Positions 8,713 to 20,250 of a DNA stretch of 64,000 nt are shown here, piece by piece. The notes beneath the pieces were generated by a model. It was given only the letters and a program-made list of their open reading frames with translations, searched no databases and was not told the origin of the DNA. Numbering within the stretch: position 1 is the stretch's first letter; every line of letters starts with the position of its first letter. The stretch comes from Maricaulis salignorans (lineage in GTDB: Bacteria; Pseudomonadota; Alphaproteobacteria; Caulobacterales; Maricaulaceae). The stretch is taken from NCBI RefSeq assembly GCF_900103475.1, contig NZ_FNHG01000015.1, positions 1 to 64,000 of the forward strand, written 5' to 3'. The translations under genes and the position numbers were made by a program.

Positions 8713-8729
8713 GATGGGGTTTCCGTCGG

Positions 8730-9164
8730 TCAAAACATGTTCAGGGAAAGCCGGGCCTCGTCGGACATCCGGTCCGGGGTCCAGGGCGGATCGAAGGTGA
8801 GTTCAACCTCGGCCTTGTTGACGCCGTCGACCCGCGCCACGGCATCATGCACCCAGCCGGGCATTTCGCCCGCTACGGGACAGCCGGGCGCGGTCAGCGA
8901 CATCACGACTTTCAAGGTGCGGTCATCTTCAAGGTCGACCTTGTAGATCAGACCGAGCTCGTAGATATCGACCGGAATTTCCGGATCATAGACGGTCTTG
9001 AGCTGGACGATGATCTCATCGGTGATCCGGGCCAGTTCCTCGGCCGGAATCGGTTCGGGCTTTGGCGCATCGACGTCGGCCGGCGCGGCAGTGGCCGCTT
9101 CAGGCTGCGTCATGGCGGGCGATCCGGAAAGATCGATCACGTCTCGGGTGGTGCTATCGGTCAT
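8730..9164 (-). CDS. sufT: SUF system maturation protein SufT (DUF59/MIP18 family)
   Basis: This 144-residue protein has an Ala/Pro-rich leader of about 40 residues followed by a DUF59 domain. Landmarks are TVYDPEIPVDIYELGLIY and the conserved cysteine in LTAPGCPVAGEMP. SufT proteins help mature Fe-S enzymes and are typically coded within suf operons, as here, eight bases after sufS. Confidence 0.9.
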   Translation of the reverse strand: MTDSTTRDVIDLSGSPAMTQPEAATAAPADVDAPKPEPIPAEELARITDEIIVQLKTVYDPEIPVDIYELGLIYKVDLEDDRTLKVVMSLTAPGCPVAGEMPGWVHDAVARVDGVNKAEVELTFDPPWTPDRMSDEARLSLNMF

Positions 9165-9172
9165 GGTCTTAC

Positions 9173-10432
9173 CTAGATGAGAAAGTCACGGGCCTTTTTC
9201 AATGCGTCGACGAACGCATCGGCCTCTTCGATTGTATTGTAAATGGCGAAACTGGCGCGCGCCGTGGCGCTGACACCCATATGGCGCATCAAGGGCTGGG
9301 CGCAATGATGCCCGGCGCGCACGGCAATGCCGTACTTGTCGAGGATTTGCGCGATATCGTGGGGATGCGCGCCCTCCATGGCAAAACTGATGATCGCACC
9401 CTTGTCCTGGGCCGTGCCGATCATGCGCACACCCTCAATGGCAGCCATACCGGTGACGGCGCGATCCATCAGCGCACGTTCATGCTCCATGACGGCGGCG
9501 CGGTCATGGCGTTCGAGCCAGCGGATCGCCGCGCCAAGCCCGATCGCATCCGCGATAGGCGGTGTTCCCGCTTCGAACTTGTGTGGCGGATCGGCGAAGG
9601 TCAGCCGGTCCTCATAGACATCGGCAATCATCTCGCCGCCGCCCATGAAAGGTGGCAGGCGATCGAGCCAGTCGCCCCTGGCGTAGAGCACGCCAATCCC
9701 GGACGGCCCGTAGAGCTTGTGCCCGGTGAAGACGAAGAAGTCGCAGCCCAGCGCCTGCATGTCGACGGGGATGTGGACCGCCGATTGCGAGCCGTCGAAC
9801 AGGACGGGCACGCCGGCAGAGCGGGCAATCTCCATAATGCGTTCGGCATGATTGATGGTGCCGAGCACGTTTGACATATGGCTGATGGCAATCAGTTTCG
9901 TGTCGCCATTAACCATGTCTGCCAGCTGTGGATAATCCAGCTCGCCGGCCGCATTCACATCGGCCCACCTCAAGGTTAACCCCTTGGCATCGGCCAATAT
10001 TCTCCACGGCACGATATTGGAGTGATGCTCCATCCGGCTGATGATGATCTCGTCGCCAGCCTTCAGGCCCTGGCCGAAAGAGTGGGCGAGCAGATTGATC
10101 GCCTCGGTCGAGCCTCGGGTGAAAACGATCTCTTCGGTACGCGCGGCATTGATGAAACGGCGCACATCATCGCGCGCCAGTTCAAACGCCTCGGTCGATT
10201 CATTGGCCAGCGTATGCAGGCCACGATGCACATTGGCATAATAGCTCCGGTAGACGCCGGCGACGCTTTCAATGACGAATTCCGGCTTCTGGGCCGAGGC
10301 CGCATTGTCGAGATAGACCAGCGGCTTGCCATTGATCTCGCGCTGCAGGATCGGGAATTCATCGCGGATCGCGGGTATGTTGAGCGGCGCGGTCGGCGTC
10401 CCGGTCCGGCTGTTTTCTGGCTGCGCCGTCAT
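9173..10432 (-). CDS. sufS: Cysteine desulfurase SufS (type II)
   Basis: This 419-residue PLP enzyme releases sulfur from L-cysteine for cluster assembly. Visible features are the PLP-lysine motif TGHKLYGPSGIGVLY and the active cysteine C377 in HHCAQPLM. The latter has the short type II loop characteristic of SufS, not of IscS. The start codon overlaps the sufD stop codon in an ATGA, so translation is probably coupled. No sufE gene is seen in the window; a partner may be coded elsewhere, or SufU-type help may be absent. Confidence 0.95.
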   Translation of the reverse strand: MTAQPENSRTGTPTAPLNIPAIRDEFPILQREINGKPLVYLDNAASAQKPEFVIESVAGVYRSYYANVHRGLHTLANESTEAFELARDDVRRFINAARTEEIVFTRGSTEAINLLAHSFGQGLKAGDEIIISRMEHHSNIVPWRILADAKGLTLRWADVNAAGELDYPQLADMVNGDTKLIAISHMSNVLGTINHAERIMEIARSAGVPVLFDGSQSAVHIPVDMQALGCDFFVFTGHKLYGPSGIGVLYARGDWLDRLPPFMGGGEMIADVYEDRLTFADPPHKFEAGTPPIADAIGLGAAIRWLERHDRAAVMEHERALMDRAVTGMAAIEGVRMIGTAQDKGAIISFAMEGAHPHDIAQILDKYGIAVRAGHHCAQPLMRHMGVSATARASFAIYNTIEEADAFVDALKKARDFLI

Positions 10433-11457
10433 GAGATCGCCCTCAACCGGTCGCGCAGCCGTTCCCGCAATTGCTCGCGCAGCGCTTCATCGCTGATGAA
10501 ATCCAGCGGTTCGGCCAGATAGCTCTCGATCAGGAGCGCCCGCGCCTGGACCAGCGGAATACCGCGTTGGCGCATGTAGAAGAGCGCCGTCTCGTCGAGC
10601 GTGCCGATGGCATTGCCATGGGCGCACTGGACATTGTCGGCATAGATTTCCAGCTCGGGCTTGGCATCGATCTCGGCGCGATCATCGAGCATCAGGGCGC
10701 GATGGGTCATCTTCGCATCGGTCAGCTGGGCGGCGCGATCGACCTTGAACTTGCCCTGGAAGACACCGCGGGCATGGGCCGTGACGGCCCCCTTCACCAG
10801 CTGGTGAGTGATCCCGCCCGGGCCGGTATGGTGGACCGACGTCGTGTAGTCGTTATGGCGGCCCTCATCGAGCAGATACACGCCGTGCAAATGCGCCTCG
10901 CTATGCTCGCCAGCGTGCAGGACATGCGTCTCATTGCGCACCAGCTTGCCGCCAAAGGAAAAGGCGACCTGGTTGAGATGCGCGTTCACCGCCAGATCGA
11001 TGCTTGAGGACGCAACCAATATCCCCTCCTCCGCCTCGTCCTGGATGCAGATGCGCTCAAGGCGGGCACCATCCTCGATCTCGATGTCGAGATGGATATT
11101 GCCCAGCGAGCCGGCCTCGGCGCGATAACGTTCGACCAGGGTCACGGTGCGGCCGGACTTCACCACGACGCTCAGAGCCGCCGCGCTGGCACCGGCACTG
11201 GCCGATACACTCAGCTCGACGGTTTCGCCATCAGCGGGCTCCAGCACGCCATCGGCAGCGCCCGTCACTGTGATCTGGCCAGCCGATGTGATCTCACCGG
11301 CGGCGCGGCGCAAATCCGACCATTTCCACATTTCATGGCGCCGCGTCGGCAGGCCCTGAACGCGGGTGGCCTCACGCAATTGCGCCAGCCAGCCGGTCGC
11401 ACCGTCGAGGGCGTCGATCAGGGCGGTTTCAGCCGCGATAGGTTTGATCACGCCCAT
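10429..11457 (-). CDS. sufD: Fe-S cluster assembly scaffold SufD
   Basis: This 342-residue protein is the SufB paralogue of the SufBC2D scaffold. The C-terminal half is the beta-helix and helical SufBD core, with HHTGPGGITHQLVKG, then DNVQCAHGNAIGTLDE, then MRQRGIPLVQARALLI. The first 120 residues are variable, as is usual for SufD. It begins two bases after the sufC stop and overlaps the sufS start. Confidence 0.93.
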   Translation of the reverse strand: MGVIKPIAAETALIDALDGATGWLAQLREATRVQGLPTRRHEMWKWSDLRRAAGEITSAGQITVTGAADGVLEPADGETVELSVSASAGASAAALSVVVKSGRTVTLVERYRAEAGSLGNIHLDIEIEDGARLERICIQDEAEEGILVASSSIDLAVNAHLNQVAFSFGGKLVRNETHVLHAGEHSEAHLHGVYLLDEGRHNDYTTSVHHTGPGGITHQLVKGAVTAHARGVFQGKFKVDRAAQLTDAKMTHRALMLDDRAEIDAKPELEIYADNVQCAHGNAIGTLDETALFYMRQRGIPLVQARALLIESYLAEPLDFISDEALREQLRERLRDRLRAIS

Positions 11458-11459
11458 GG

Positions 11460-12224
<765 letters not shown>

Positions 12225-12290
12225 TTTTACTCTCTTGCAATCGTCAATATCGGGTGGCGCATTTCGCCGGGCTACAGATCGTGTTCAGGG

Positions 12291-12968
12291 CTACCAGTCG
12301 CGCGCTTCGCAGGCCGCGACGACCGCGGCCGGGTTCAGCCGCATGGCGGCCATCCCGCTCTGGTCGAGCAGTCGGCAATCGCGGGCGGCATAGTCAATCA
12401 GCATTTCATAGACGGTGCCCAGACCATCGGCGGTCAGACGGCTGGCGGTCTCGTAGCTGGTCGCTGCATCGCCGCGCGAATGGGTAATCATCAGACCATT
12501 GCGCAATTCGAACCCGTCGACATCGAAGCCCGACACTTCGCCGGCGCGGTGGAACAGGCCTTCATCGTCCTGCTGCCAGAGCGAATAGAGCGTGTTCACA
12601 TTGCCGGTCATCATCGGGATGAAAAGCTCTTCGCGGTCATCATTATTGATGTCGCGCAGGGCCGGGTGCGCCATGGCGCCGTCAATCGCGATCGGGCCGA
12701 AGCTTTGCACTTCCTGGCCCTCCAGCGTGTTGAGATTGACCACAAGGCGCGCGCCACGCGCCGTCGCTGCGTATTCGAAGAAGATCAAATGATCCTCGCC
12801 GAGCAGCAGGGCACAATCGGTTGAGCCGTTGCCCACCTCCAGCTCATCACACCAGGGCTGGCCTTCATCATGGACGAAATCGGCCTGGTCGAAATCCTGG
12901 GTGCAGGCCGCACCGCCCAGCAGGACAGAACAGCCAAGGGCCATCATCATGCGGTTTTTCAGGCTCAT
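12291..12968 (-). CDS. Hypothetical lipoprotein, four-cysteine family, copy 2 in the suf operon
   Basis: This 225-residue predicted lipoprotein starts at 12968, which has GGGAGGGGAAA directly upstream and gives a signal peptide with lipobox GGAAC. It is a paralogue of the gene just upstream. Both share WCDE, STDCAL, a D-x-D/N-x-D loop (here DINNDDREELFIP), GNVNTLYSLWQQD, RNGLMI and a final CEARDW. Four cysteines of the mature domain are conserved between the copies (WC, DC, DC, CEA), so two disulfides are plausible. The acidic loop looks like a calcium-binding or FG-GAP-like turn. Function is unknown. Its place between sufB and sufC is the main clue. Confidence 0.8.
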   Translation of the reverse strand: MSLKNRMMMALGCSVLLGGAACTQDFDQADFVHDEGQPWCDELEVGNGSTDCALLLGEDHLIFFEYAATARGARLVVNLNTLEGQEVQSFGPIAIDGAMAHPALRDINNDDREELFIPMMTGNVNTLYSLWQQDDEGLFHRAGEVSGFDVDGFELRNGLMITHSRGDAATSYETASRLTADGLGTVYEMLIDYAARDCRLLDQSGMAAMRLNPAAVVAACEARDW

Positions 12969-13006
12969 TTTCCCCTCCCTGGGGAATGAAGGTTTGGCGG
13001 CGGACA

Positions 13007-13728
13007 TCAATTTCCCCAATCGCGCGCTTCGCAATCGGCAATCAGGCTGGCGGCATCGAGACCAGCCGCGGCAAGATCGGTGGAATAGGTCAGCTGGCAG
13101 GTGCGCTGCTCATAATCGATTTCAATCTCGTAGACGGCCTCAAGTCCGCTGGCGCCAATGCGCGATGCCGCCTGATAATGGGTGACGGCATTGCCGCGCG
13201 ACGGCGCGATCACCAGGCCATTGCGGGCTTCGAAACTGTCAATGCCATAGCCGGAGAGCTCACCCACGGGCGCGAACAGACCGGTCTCATCCTGGTGCCA
13301 GACCGAGAAAACCGTGTTCACATTGCCGCTGAAGAGCGGGATCAACAGCTCGGCCGCGCCATCGCCATCCAGATCACGCAGGCCCGCGACACCGTATACC
13401 GGCTCGACATCAATCGGCTCGGACGTGGCCAGCGTGGTGCCGGCAAACCGGTGTTGGCTGAGAACCAGCTGCGACGCATACCCGTCATCATCGGTGAGAT
13501 AGTCGAGATAGAGGAAGCGCTGATCATCGACGCGCAGGGCGCAATCGGTGGACGCGCCCTCGCCGGCTTCAAACTCATCGCACCAGGCATCGCCGCCGCG
13601 CTCGGAGACTTCCGCTTCCGGCGCCGGCGCCTCAGCCGCGACGGCCAGCGCCGCCGTCTCGGTCGCCGCATCGCAAGCGCCCAGTGCCAGCGCCGCAGCG
13701 CAAACCAGTGTCAGTTTGTCGAGTCCAC

Positions 13729-13732
<4 letters not shown>
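13007..13732 (-). CDS. Hypothetical lipoprotein, four-cysteine family, copy 1 in the suf operon
   Basis: This 241-residue predicted lipoprotein has lipobox LGAC at residues 17-20, then an Ala/Glu/Pro linker of about 25 residues, then the domain shared with the next gene. Shared landmarks are [51 protein letters not shown] and CEARDW. Its ATG overlaps the sufB stop codon (ATGA), so it is co-translated with an essential scaffold gene. The DLDGDG loop is a good calcium-ligand pattern. I do not recognise the family. A role in envelope sensing of iron or redox state would be speculation. Confidence 0.8.
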
Positions 13733-15204
<1,472 letters not shown>

Positions 15205-15218
15205 AATTCCTACCGCCT

Positions 15219-16370
15219 TCAGGCGTTCACTGCTGTTTTCGGGGCGATACGCATGTGCGCAGCCGTCCAGGCGCGCGCAAACATATCGATGTCGGATTCA
15301 GTCGAGGTCCAGCCAAGGCTGATCCGGATCAGGCCTTCGGCCGCATCGCTGGCGAGGCCGAGCGCGAGGCCCGACTTGGAGCCGCGCGTGCGGCCGGAAG
15401 AACAGGCCGAACCGGCACTGATCGAGATATTGGCCAGATCCATCGCCATCACTTGCGTCTCGCCCTTCCAGGACGGGTGGGCAATGGAGAGCGTATTGGG
15501 CAGGCGCGGCGCGCCCTCACCGAGGATTTCGATGTCCGGCGCTGCCGCCTTGAGCCGTGCGGCCAGGCCGTCGCGCCATATTGCCAGGGCGGCGAACTGG
15601 TCGAGATCGGCCAGCGCCAGTTCCAGCGCCCGGCCAAGACCGGTAATGCCGGCAACATTGAGCGTGCCGCCGCGGCGACCCTTTTCCTGGCCACCGCCAT
15701 GGTGGTGGCGCGAGAGCGGCGCGTTACAGGCGGCAATCAGTGCGCCAATGCCCTGGGGGCCGCCAAATTTATGCGCCGAGATCGCCATGTAGTCCGCGCC
15801 GAGCGCAGCGAAATCGACGGCGATCTTGCCGACCGCCTGGATCGCATCAACGATCATCAGGCCATCATGCGCGTGGATCATGGCCGCAGCTGCCTCAACC
15901 GGCTGGATGGTGCCGATCTCGTTATTGGCCAGCATCAGGGCCAGCATAGGACGGCCATCGCGCTCGATATCCCAGCGTGCCAGACGCGTTTCCAGCCAGG
16001 CCAGGTCGGCCAGCCCCGACGGTGTCACCGGCATGGTCTCGACCGGCAGGCCCGAAGCGCGGGCTGTGGCAGCGACGGCTTCATGTTCCAGCGCCGAGAC
16101 GATCAGGCGCCGGGCTCCGCCCGCATCAATGGCGGAATGCAGCGCCAGATTGGTCGCTTCAGTCCCGCCGGAGGTGAAGATGACATCTTCGGCCCGGGCG
16201 CACAGCAAGCGGCCCACAACACGGCGTACATCCTCGACGGCGCGCGCGGCCTGCTGGCCATCGCGGTGTACGGAGGACGGATTGGCCGTATGGGCCATCG
16301 CTTCGGCCATTGCCGCGATCACCTGCGGCCTGACCGTCGTGGTGGCATTATGATCGAGATAGAGGCGCAT
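15219..16370 (-). CDS. Cysteine desulfurase, NifS/IscS-like (type I)
   Basis: This 383-residue PLP enzyme is distinct from the SufS of the same operon. The start at 16370 gives [15 protein letters not shown], the standard N-terminus, and lies four bases after the iscR stop. It has HEAVAAT, the PLP lysine in [14 protein letters not shown] and the active cysteine C323 in SAGSACSSG, which sits in the long mobile loop of type I enzymes. Position right after iscR matches the alphaproteobacterial iscR-nifS-like-sufB arrangement. It may feed SufBCD or tRNA thiolation. Confidence 0.92.
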   Translation of the reverse strand: MRLYLDHNATTTVRPQVIAAMAEAMAHTANPSSVHRDGQQAARAVEDVRRVVGRLLCARAEDVIFTSGGTEATNLALHSAIDAGGARRLIVSALEHEAVAATARASGLPVETMPVTPSGLADLAWLETRLARWDIERDGRPMLALMLANNEIGTIQPVEAAAAMIHAHDGLMIVDAIQAVGKIAVDFAALGADYMAISAHKFGGPQGIGALIAACNAPLSRHHHGGGQEKGRRGGTLNVAGITGLGRALELALADLDQFAALAIWRDGLAARLKAAAPDIEILGEGAPRLPNTLSIAHPSWKGETQVMAMDLANISISAGSACSSGRTRGSKSGLALGLASDAAEGLIRISLGWTSTESDIDMFARAWTAAHMRIAPKTAVNA

Positions 16371-16374
16371 AATG

Positions 16375-16857
16375 CTATTGGGCCGCCTCTTGGCTGAGAT
16401 CGAGCTCCAGCGCGCGGTCAAGCCGGCCGAGCGCGCCGCTGGCCGAGCCGAGCAGGCGACGCTCGGTCACGTCTTCCAGGGTCACAGAACTGAGGAAGAG
16501 GAAAATATGCCGGCCCAGCTCGTCCCACAAATCATGGGTGACGCAGCGCCGGCCATCGGCCAGACAGCCCTTGGCATTGGAACAGCGCGTCGCGCGCAGC
16601 GGCTCGTCGACCGCCGTGATGATGTCCGAGATACGGATTTCAGCGGCTTCGCGGCTCAAACGATAGCCCCCGCCCGGCCCGCGCACACTGGACACAACCT
16701 CGGCCCGGCGCAGCTTGGCAAACAATTGTTCGAGATAGGACAGGGAGATGGATTGGCGCGAGGCGATCTCTGCCAGGGTCACCGGACCGCTACCGCTCGC
16801 GGCTGCAAGGTCGGCCATCGCCATGACGGCGTAACGCCCCTTGGTGCTCAGCTTCAT
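16375..16857 (-). CDS. iscR: Rrf2-family Fe-S transcriptional regulator IscR
   Basis: This 160-residue repressor senses Fe-S cluster status and controls the downstream suf operon. A winged-helix DNA-binding domain comes first (MKLSTKGRYAVMAMADLA, GPGGGYRL). The three cluster cysteines follow: C92, C98 and C105, in RCSNAKGC and RRC. E. coli IscR uses C92, C98 and C104. TAAGGAGG stands just before the ATG. An IscR-type operator lies about 100 bases upstream, consistent with autoregulation. Confidence 0.93.
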   Translation of the reverse strand: MKLSTKGRYAVMAMADLAAASGSGPVTLAEIASRQSISLSYLEQLFAKLRRAEVVSSVRGPGGGYRLSREAAEIRISDIITAVDEPLRATRCSNAKGCLADGRRCVTHDLWDELGRHIFLFLSSVTLEDVTERRLLGSASGALGRLDRALELDLSQEAAQ

Positions 16858-16954
16858 GCGTTTGCCTCCTTAAACACTCGCATCTCGCACGCCGATCATG
16901 CTAAGACCCGCCCCTTCGGAGGGACGCGCGCTCATTATTGGGCATGCGAGTCCA

Positions 16955-16979
16955 ATATCCGAGTAGGTTAGTCAAGTAT
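16955..16979 (-). promoter_or_regulatory. IscR type 1-like operator upstream of iscR-suf
   Basis: Read on the minus strand, the 25-base site starts ATACTTGACTA and continues ACCTACTCGGATAT. This is one central mismatch away from the YYGACT-N5-AGTCRR type 1 IscR consensus. TTGACT within it (16970-16975) could also serve as a -35 element, which would place the repressor over the promoter. The site lies 98 bases before the iscR start codon. Confidence 0.65.
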
Positions 16980-17066
16980 ATGGCCCCGGTTTCGCGCCGT
17001 TACAAGGCGCGAATTGCCGCATGGTCACGCGAAAATCAGTGGTACCACCCAGGAAGGCGAGACTGA

Positions 17067-17750
17067 ATGCCTGACGTAATCATTCCCGGCCCGGCCGGCC
17101 GGCTGGAAGGGCGTTACAGCCCGAGCGAAGACCCAACGGCGCCGGTCGCGCTGATTCTCCACGCCCATCCGCTCGGCGGCGGGCATATGGAAAACCCGCT
17201 GGTGGAGATGATGTATGATTCATTCCGCAAGCGGAATTTCGCGACCCTGCGCTTCAATTTCCGCGGCGTCGGCCGGAGCCAGGGCAGCTATGACCAGGGT
17301 CTGGGCGAATTGTCGGATGCCGCCACCGTGCTCGACTGGGTGCAGGGCTATAATGCCACCGCGCGCTATTGCTGGGTTGCGGGCCATTCCTTTGGTGCCT
17401 GGGTCGGCATGCAGCTTTTGATGCGTCGCCCGGAGATTGCCGGCTTCGTCTCCGTCGCCCCGCCGACCAATATGTATGATTTCACCTTCCTGGCGCCCTG
17501 CCCGGCGTCCGGCATCATCGTCCATGGCGGTGCCGACAAGATCGTGCCGGCCGATGATGTCGAGCGGGTGATGTCCAAGGTGCGCGTGCAAAAAGGGATC
17601 GAGATCAAACGCGACATCATCCCCGATGCCAACCACCTCTTCACCGAACACCTGCCCGAGCTTGAGCGGCGGATGAATACCTATCTCGACGAGCGCATCC
17701 CGCTGGTCGAGAAGGAACGCTCCGAACGCCAGATCACCGGCAAGCGCTGA
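17067..17750 (+). CDS. Alpha/beta hydrolase (COG2945-like)
   Basis: This 227-residue cytosolic alpha/beta hydrolase has the nucleophile elbow GHSFGAW, an oxyanion segment LHAHPLGGG and a C-terminal catalytic histidine in DANHLF. The fold lacks a large lid, as is usual for this small family of uncharacterised esterases. AGGAAGGCGA precedes the ATG. It is divergent from iscR and probably transcribed alone, ending at a hairpin terminator. Substrate unknown. Confidence 0.85.
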   Translation: MPDVIIPGPAGRLEGRYSPSEDPTAPVALILHAHPLGGGHMENPLVEMMYDSFRKRNFATLRFNFRGVGRSQGSYDQGLGELSDAATVLDWVQGYNATARYCWVAGHSFGAWVGMQLLMRRPEIAGFVSVAPPTNMYDFTFLAPCPASGIIVHGGADKIVPADDVERVMSKVRVQKGIEIKRDIIPDANHLFTEHLPELERRMNTYLDERIPLVEKERSERQITGKR

Positions 17751-17782
17751 TACGCGCTGTCGTGCAGACCGGGAATTGAAGA

Positions 17783-17813
17783 AACCGCCAGCCTTCGGGC
17801 CGGCGGTTTTTTC
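17783..17813. terminator. Hairpin terminator between hydrolase and anmK
   Basis: AACCGCC-A-GCC pairs with GGC-C-GGCGGTT around TTCG, with a single mismatch, and is followed by a run of six T. AAG and AAA on the left side make it usable in the minus direction too. Confidence 0.75.
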
Positions 17814-17823
17814 ATGGCCCGGT

Positions 17824-18933
17824 TCAGGACCGGGGGTGAGCGATAAGGCCGCCGCAAGTCGGCCGTGACACTCCCGTTGTCGAAGGGATACTGGTCGGCA
17901 GGCCAGCGGCAACCCGGGCGGCAAGCCAGGCGAAGGCCTCCGCCTCGAGCAAATCGCCGCGCCAGCCGACGCGCTCGACCGCTTCAGGACGCACCCCCAT
18001 TGCCTCGCCCATCATCCGCATCAGCACGGGATTATGCCGCCCGCCACCGGTCGCGAGAATCCGTCCGGGCTGGCCCAGTTGATCGATCGCCGCAGCGACT
18101 GTGCGGGCCGTAAAAGCAGTCAGGGTCGCAGCGCCGTCTGCGTCACCGAGATGTTGGACCGGGTCGAGCGAGAAATCCCAGCGATCGAGTGATTTCGGTG
18201 GGGCCTTGGCGAAAAACGGGTGCTTCATCAGGGCCTTCAACGCCGCCGGGTCGATCTTGCCGCGCGCCGCCAGCTCGCCATTACTGTCATGGCTGGTCCC
18301 GAGCCGCTGCTGGCACCAGGCGTCAATCAGGCCATTGGCCGGACCGGTGTCGAAGGCAATGGGATCCGTGTCCGGTGCCAGCCAGGTGACATTGGCGACG
18401 CCGCCAAGATTGACCACGGCCAGGGGAAGCTCCAGCTGGCCCTGCGCCACCAGCGCGGCATGATAGAGCGGCGCCAGGGGCGCGCCCTGCCCGCCGCCGG
18501 CCATATCCGGGCTGCGGAAATCGTAAACAACATCAACACCCAGGCGATCGGCGAGCGCTTGCCCATCGCCGATCTGGCAGGTCCGGCCCTGTTGCCGTCC
18601 GGCCGGTGCCCGGTGCAGGACGGTCTGGCCATGAAAACCCACCAGGCTGATCTGGCCCGCCGTCAGCCCCGCCTCCGCGATCACAGCCTCGACCAGCTCG
18701 GCATGACTGGCCGTCAGGACGGCCGCAGCCGCCGAGAAGTCCGGCATTTCGCCCTGGAAATTCCACGCCAGCGCTGTGTCGACAGCAGCCTGCAGGACAG
18801 CCCGTTCGGCCTTGCCATAGTCTCGGGTTTCCCCGACGCCGAATTCGGCAATCCGCTCGCCATCGGTGCGGATCAGGGCCGCGTCAACACCGTCCAGCGA
18901 CGTGCCGCTCATCAATCCGATCACGTATTTCAT
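17824..18933 (-). CDS. anmK: Anhydro-N-acetylmuramic acid kinase
   Basis: This 369-residue kinase converts 1,6-anhydro-N-acetylmuramic acid to MurNAc-6-phosphate in peptidoglycan recycling. I set the start at 18933, since the protein then opens [20 protein letters not shown], the family signature. The much longer open frame upstream runs into tyrS on the other strand. Further landmarks are [35 protein letters not shown] and [13 protein letters not shown]. It diverges from tyrS across 63 bases. Confidence 0.95.
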   Translation of the reverse strand: MKYVIGLMSGTSLDGVDAALIRTDGERIAEFGVGETRDYGKAERAVLQAAVDTALAWNFQGEMPDFSAAAAVLTASHAELVEAVIAEAGLTAGQISLVGFHGQTVLHRAPAGRQQGRTCQIGDGQALADRLGVDVVYDFRSPDMAGGGQGAPLAPLYHAALVAQGQLELPLAVVNLGGVANVTWLAPDTDPIAFDTGPANGLIDAWCQQRLGTSHDSNGELAARGKIDPAALKALMKHPFFAKAPPKSLDRWDFSLDPVQHLGDADGAATLTAFTARTVAAAIDQLGQPGRILATGGGRHNPVLMRMMGEAMGVRPEAVERVGWRGDLLEAEAFAWLAARVAAGLPTSIPSTTGVSRPTCGGLIAHPRS

Positions 18934-18996
18934 GCGCGGCCCCTCTTTTCTCGCAGCCATTGTCGACCTAGAAGCCCATGTATCAGGAGAGACGTC

Positions 18997-20250
18997 ATGA
19001 GCGAATACAAATCCGATCTGGTCAACACGCTGGTCGAGCGCGGCTACCACTTCCAGTCCACCAATCTCGATGGCCTTGATGAGGCCGCGATGAAAGGGAT
19101 TGTGACCGGCTATATCGGTTTCGACGCGACCGGCGCGAGCCTGCATGTCGGATCACTCGTGCAGATCATGATGTTGCGGCGGATGCAACAGGCCGGCCAC
19201 AAGCCCATCATCCTGATGGGTGGCGGCACGACCAAGATTGGCGACCCGTCCGGCAAGGACAAGACGCGCTCCATGCTGACCCATGAGCAGATCCAGGCCA
19301 ACAAGACCTCGATCCTGACGGCCTTCGATGCGCTGGTCAAAATCGGCGACGGCCCGACCGACGCGATCGTGGTCGATAATGATGAATGGCTGTCGCAATA
19401 CGGCTATATCGAATTCCTGCGCCTGTTCGGCCCGCATTTCACGATCAACCGCATGCTGACCTTCGATTCCGTCAAGCTGCGGCTTGACCGCGAACAGCCG
19501 CTGACCTTCCTGGAATTCAACTACATGCTGCTGCAGGCGGTGGATTTCCTCGAACTCCTGCGCCGCCATAGCTGCACGCTGCAACTGGGCGGGGCTGACC
19601 AGTGGGGCAATATCATCAACGGGGTCGAGCTGTGCCGCCGCGTCGACCAGCGGGAAGTGTTCGGCTTCACGACCGAGCTCATCACCACCTCATCGGGCAC
19701 CAAAATGGGCAAGACCGCCGAAGGCGCGGTCTGGCTCAATGCCGACCAGCTCAGCGCCTATGAATACTGGCAGTTCTGGCGCAATACCGAGGATGCCGAT
19801 GTCGGCAAATTCCTGCGCCTGTTCACCGATGTTCCGATGGCCGAAATCGCGGCGCTCGAAGCGCTGGAAGGCGCAGACATCAATACCGCGAAAATCCGTC
19901 TCGCCAATGAAGCGACCAGCCTGATGCACGGCGCCGCAGCGGCCCGCGAAGCCGAGCAGACCGCACAGCAGACCTTCGCCCAGGGCGGTGCCGGAGCCGG
20001 CCTGCCGACGATTGAATTCACGGGTCTGGAGAGCGGCGAGGTTTCGCTGGTGAGCCTGTTCGTCGAGGCCGGACTGGCCGCCTCGAATGGCGAAGTCCGC
20101 CGTCATATCAAGGCCGGTGCGGCCAAGGTGAACGGCGAAACACTGACGGACCCGATGGCAATGGCGCGCGCTGATATGGTGCAGGACGGGGCCATCAAGC
20201 TGTCGATCGGCAAGAAACGTCACGCCCTCGCCAAACCGGCCGCCGTCTAG
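18997..20250 (+). CDS. tyrS: Tyrosine--tRNA ligase
   Basis: This 417-residue class I aminoacyl-tRNA synthetase charges tRNA-Tyr. The start at 18997 has AGGAGA seven bases upstream and gives the expected length. ATP-site motifs are HVGS (HIGH-like) and KMGKT (KMSKS-like), with [15 protein letters not shown] for tyrosine. The C-terminal S4 domain carries [18 protein letters not shown]. Its stop codon overlaps the stop codon of the convergent DUF3971 gene in a shared CTAG. Confidence 0.96.
   Translation: MSEYKSDLVNTLVERGYHFQSTNLDGLDEAAMKGIVTGYIGFDATGASLHVGSLVQIMMLRRMQQAGHKPIILMGGGTTKIGDPSGKDKTRSMLTHEQIQANKTSILTAFDALVKIGDGPTDAIVVDNDEWLSQYGYIEFLRLFGPHFTINRMLTFDSVKLRLDREQPLTFLEFNYMLLQAVDFLELLRRHSCTLQLGGADQWGNIINGVELCRRVDQREVFGFTTELITTSSGTKMGKTAEGAVWLNADQLSAYEYWQFWRNTEDADVGKFLRLFTDVPMAEIAALEALEGADINTAKIRLANEATSLMHGAAAAREAEQTAQQTFAQGGAGAGLPTIEFTGLESGEVSLVSLFVEAGLAASNGEVRRHIKAGAAKVNGETLTDPMAMARADMVQDGAIKLSIGKKRHALAKPAAV

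Noticed and set aside
18934-19146. N-terminal extension of anmK by 71 codons
   Set aside because: It would run into tyrS on the opposite strand, and the family signature begins at 18933.
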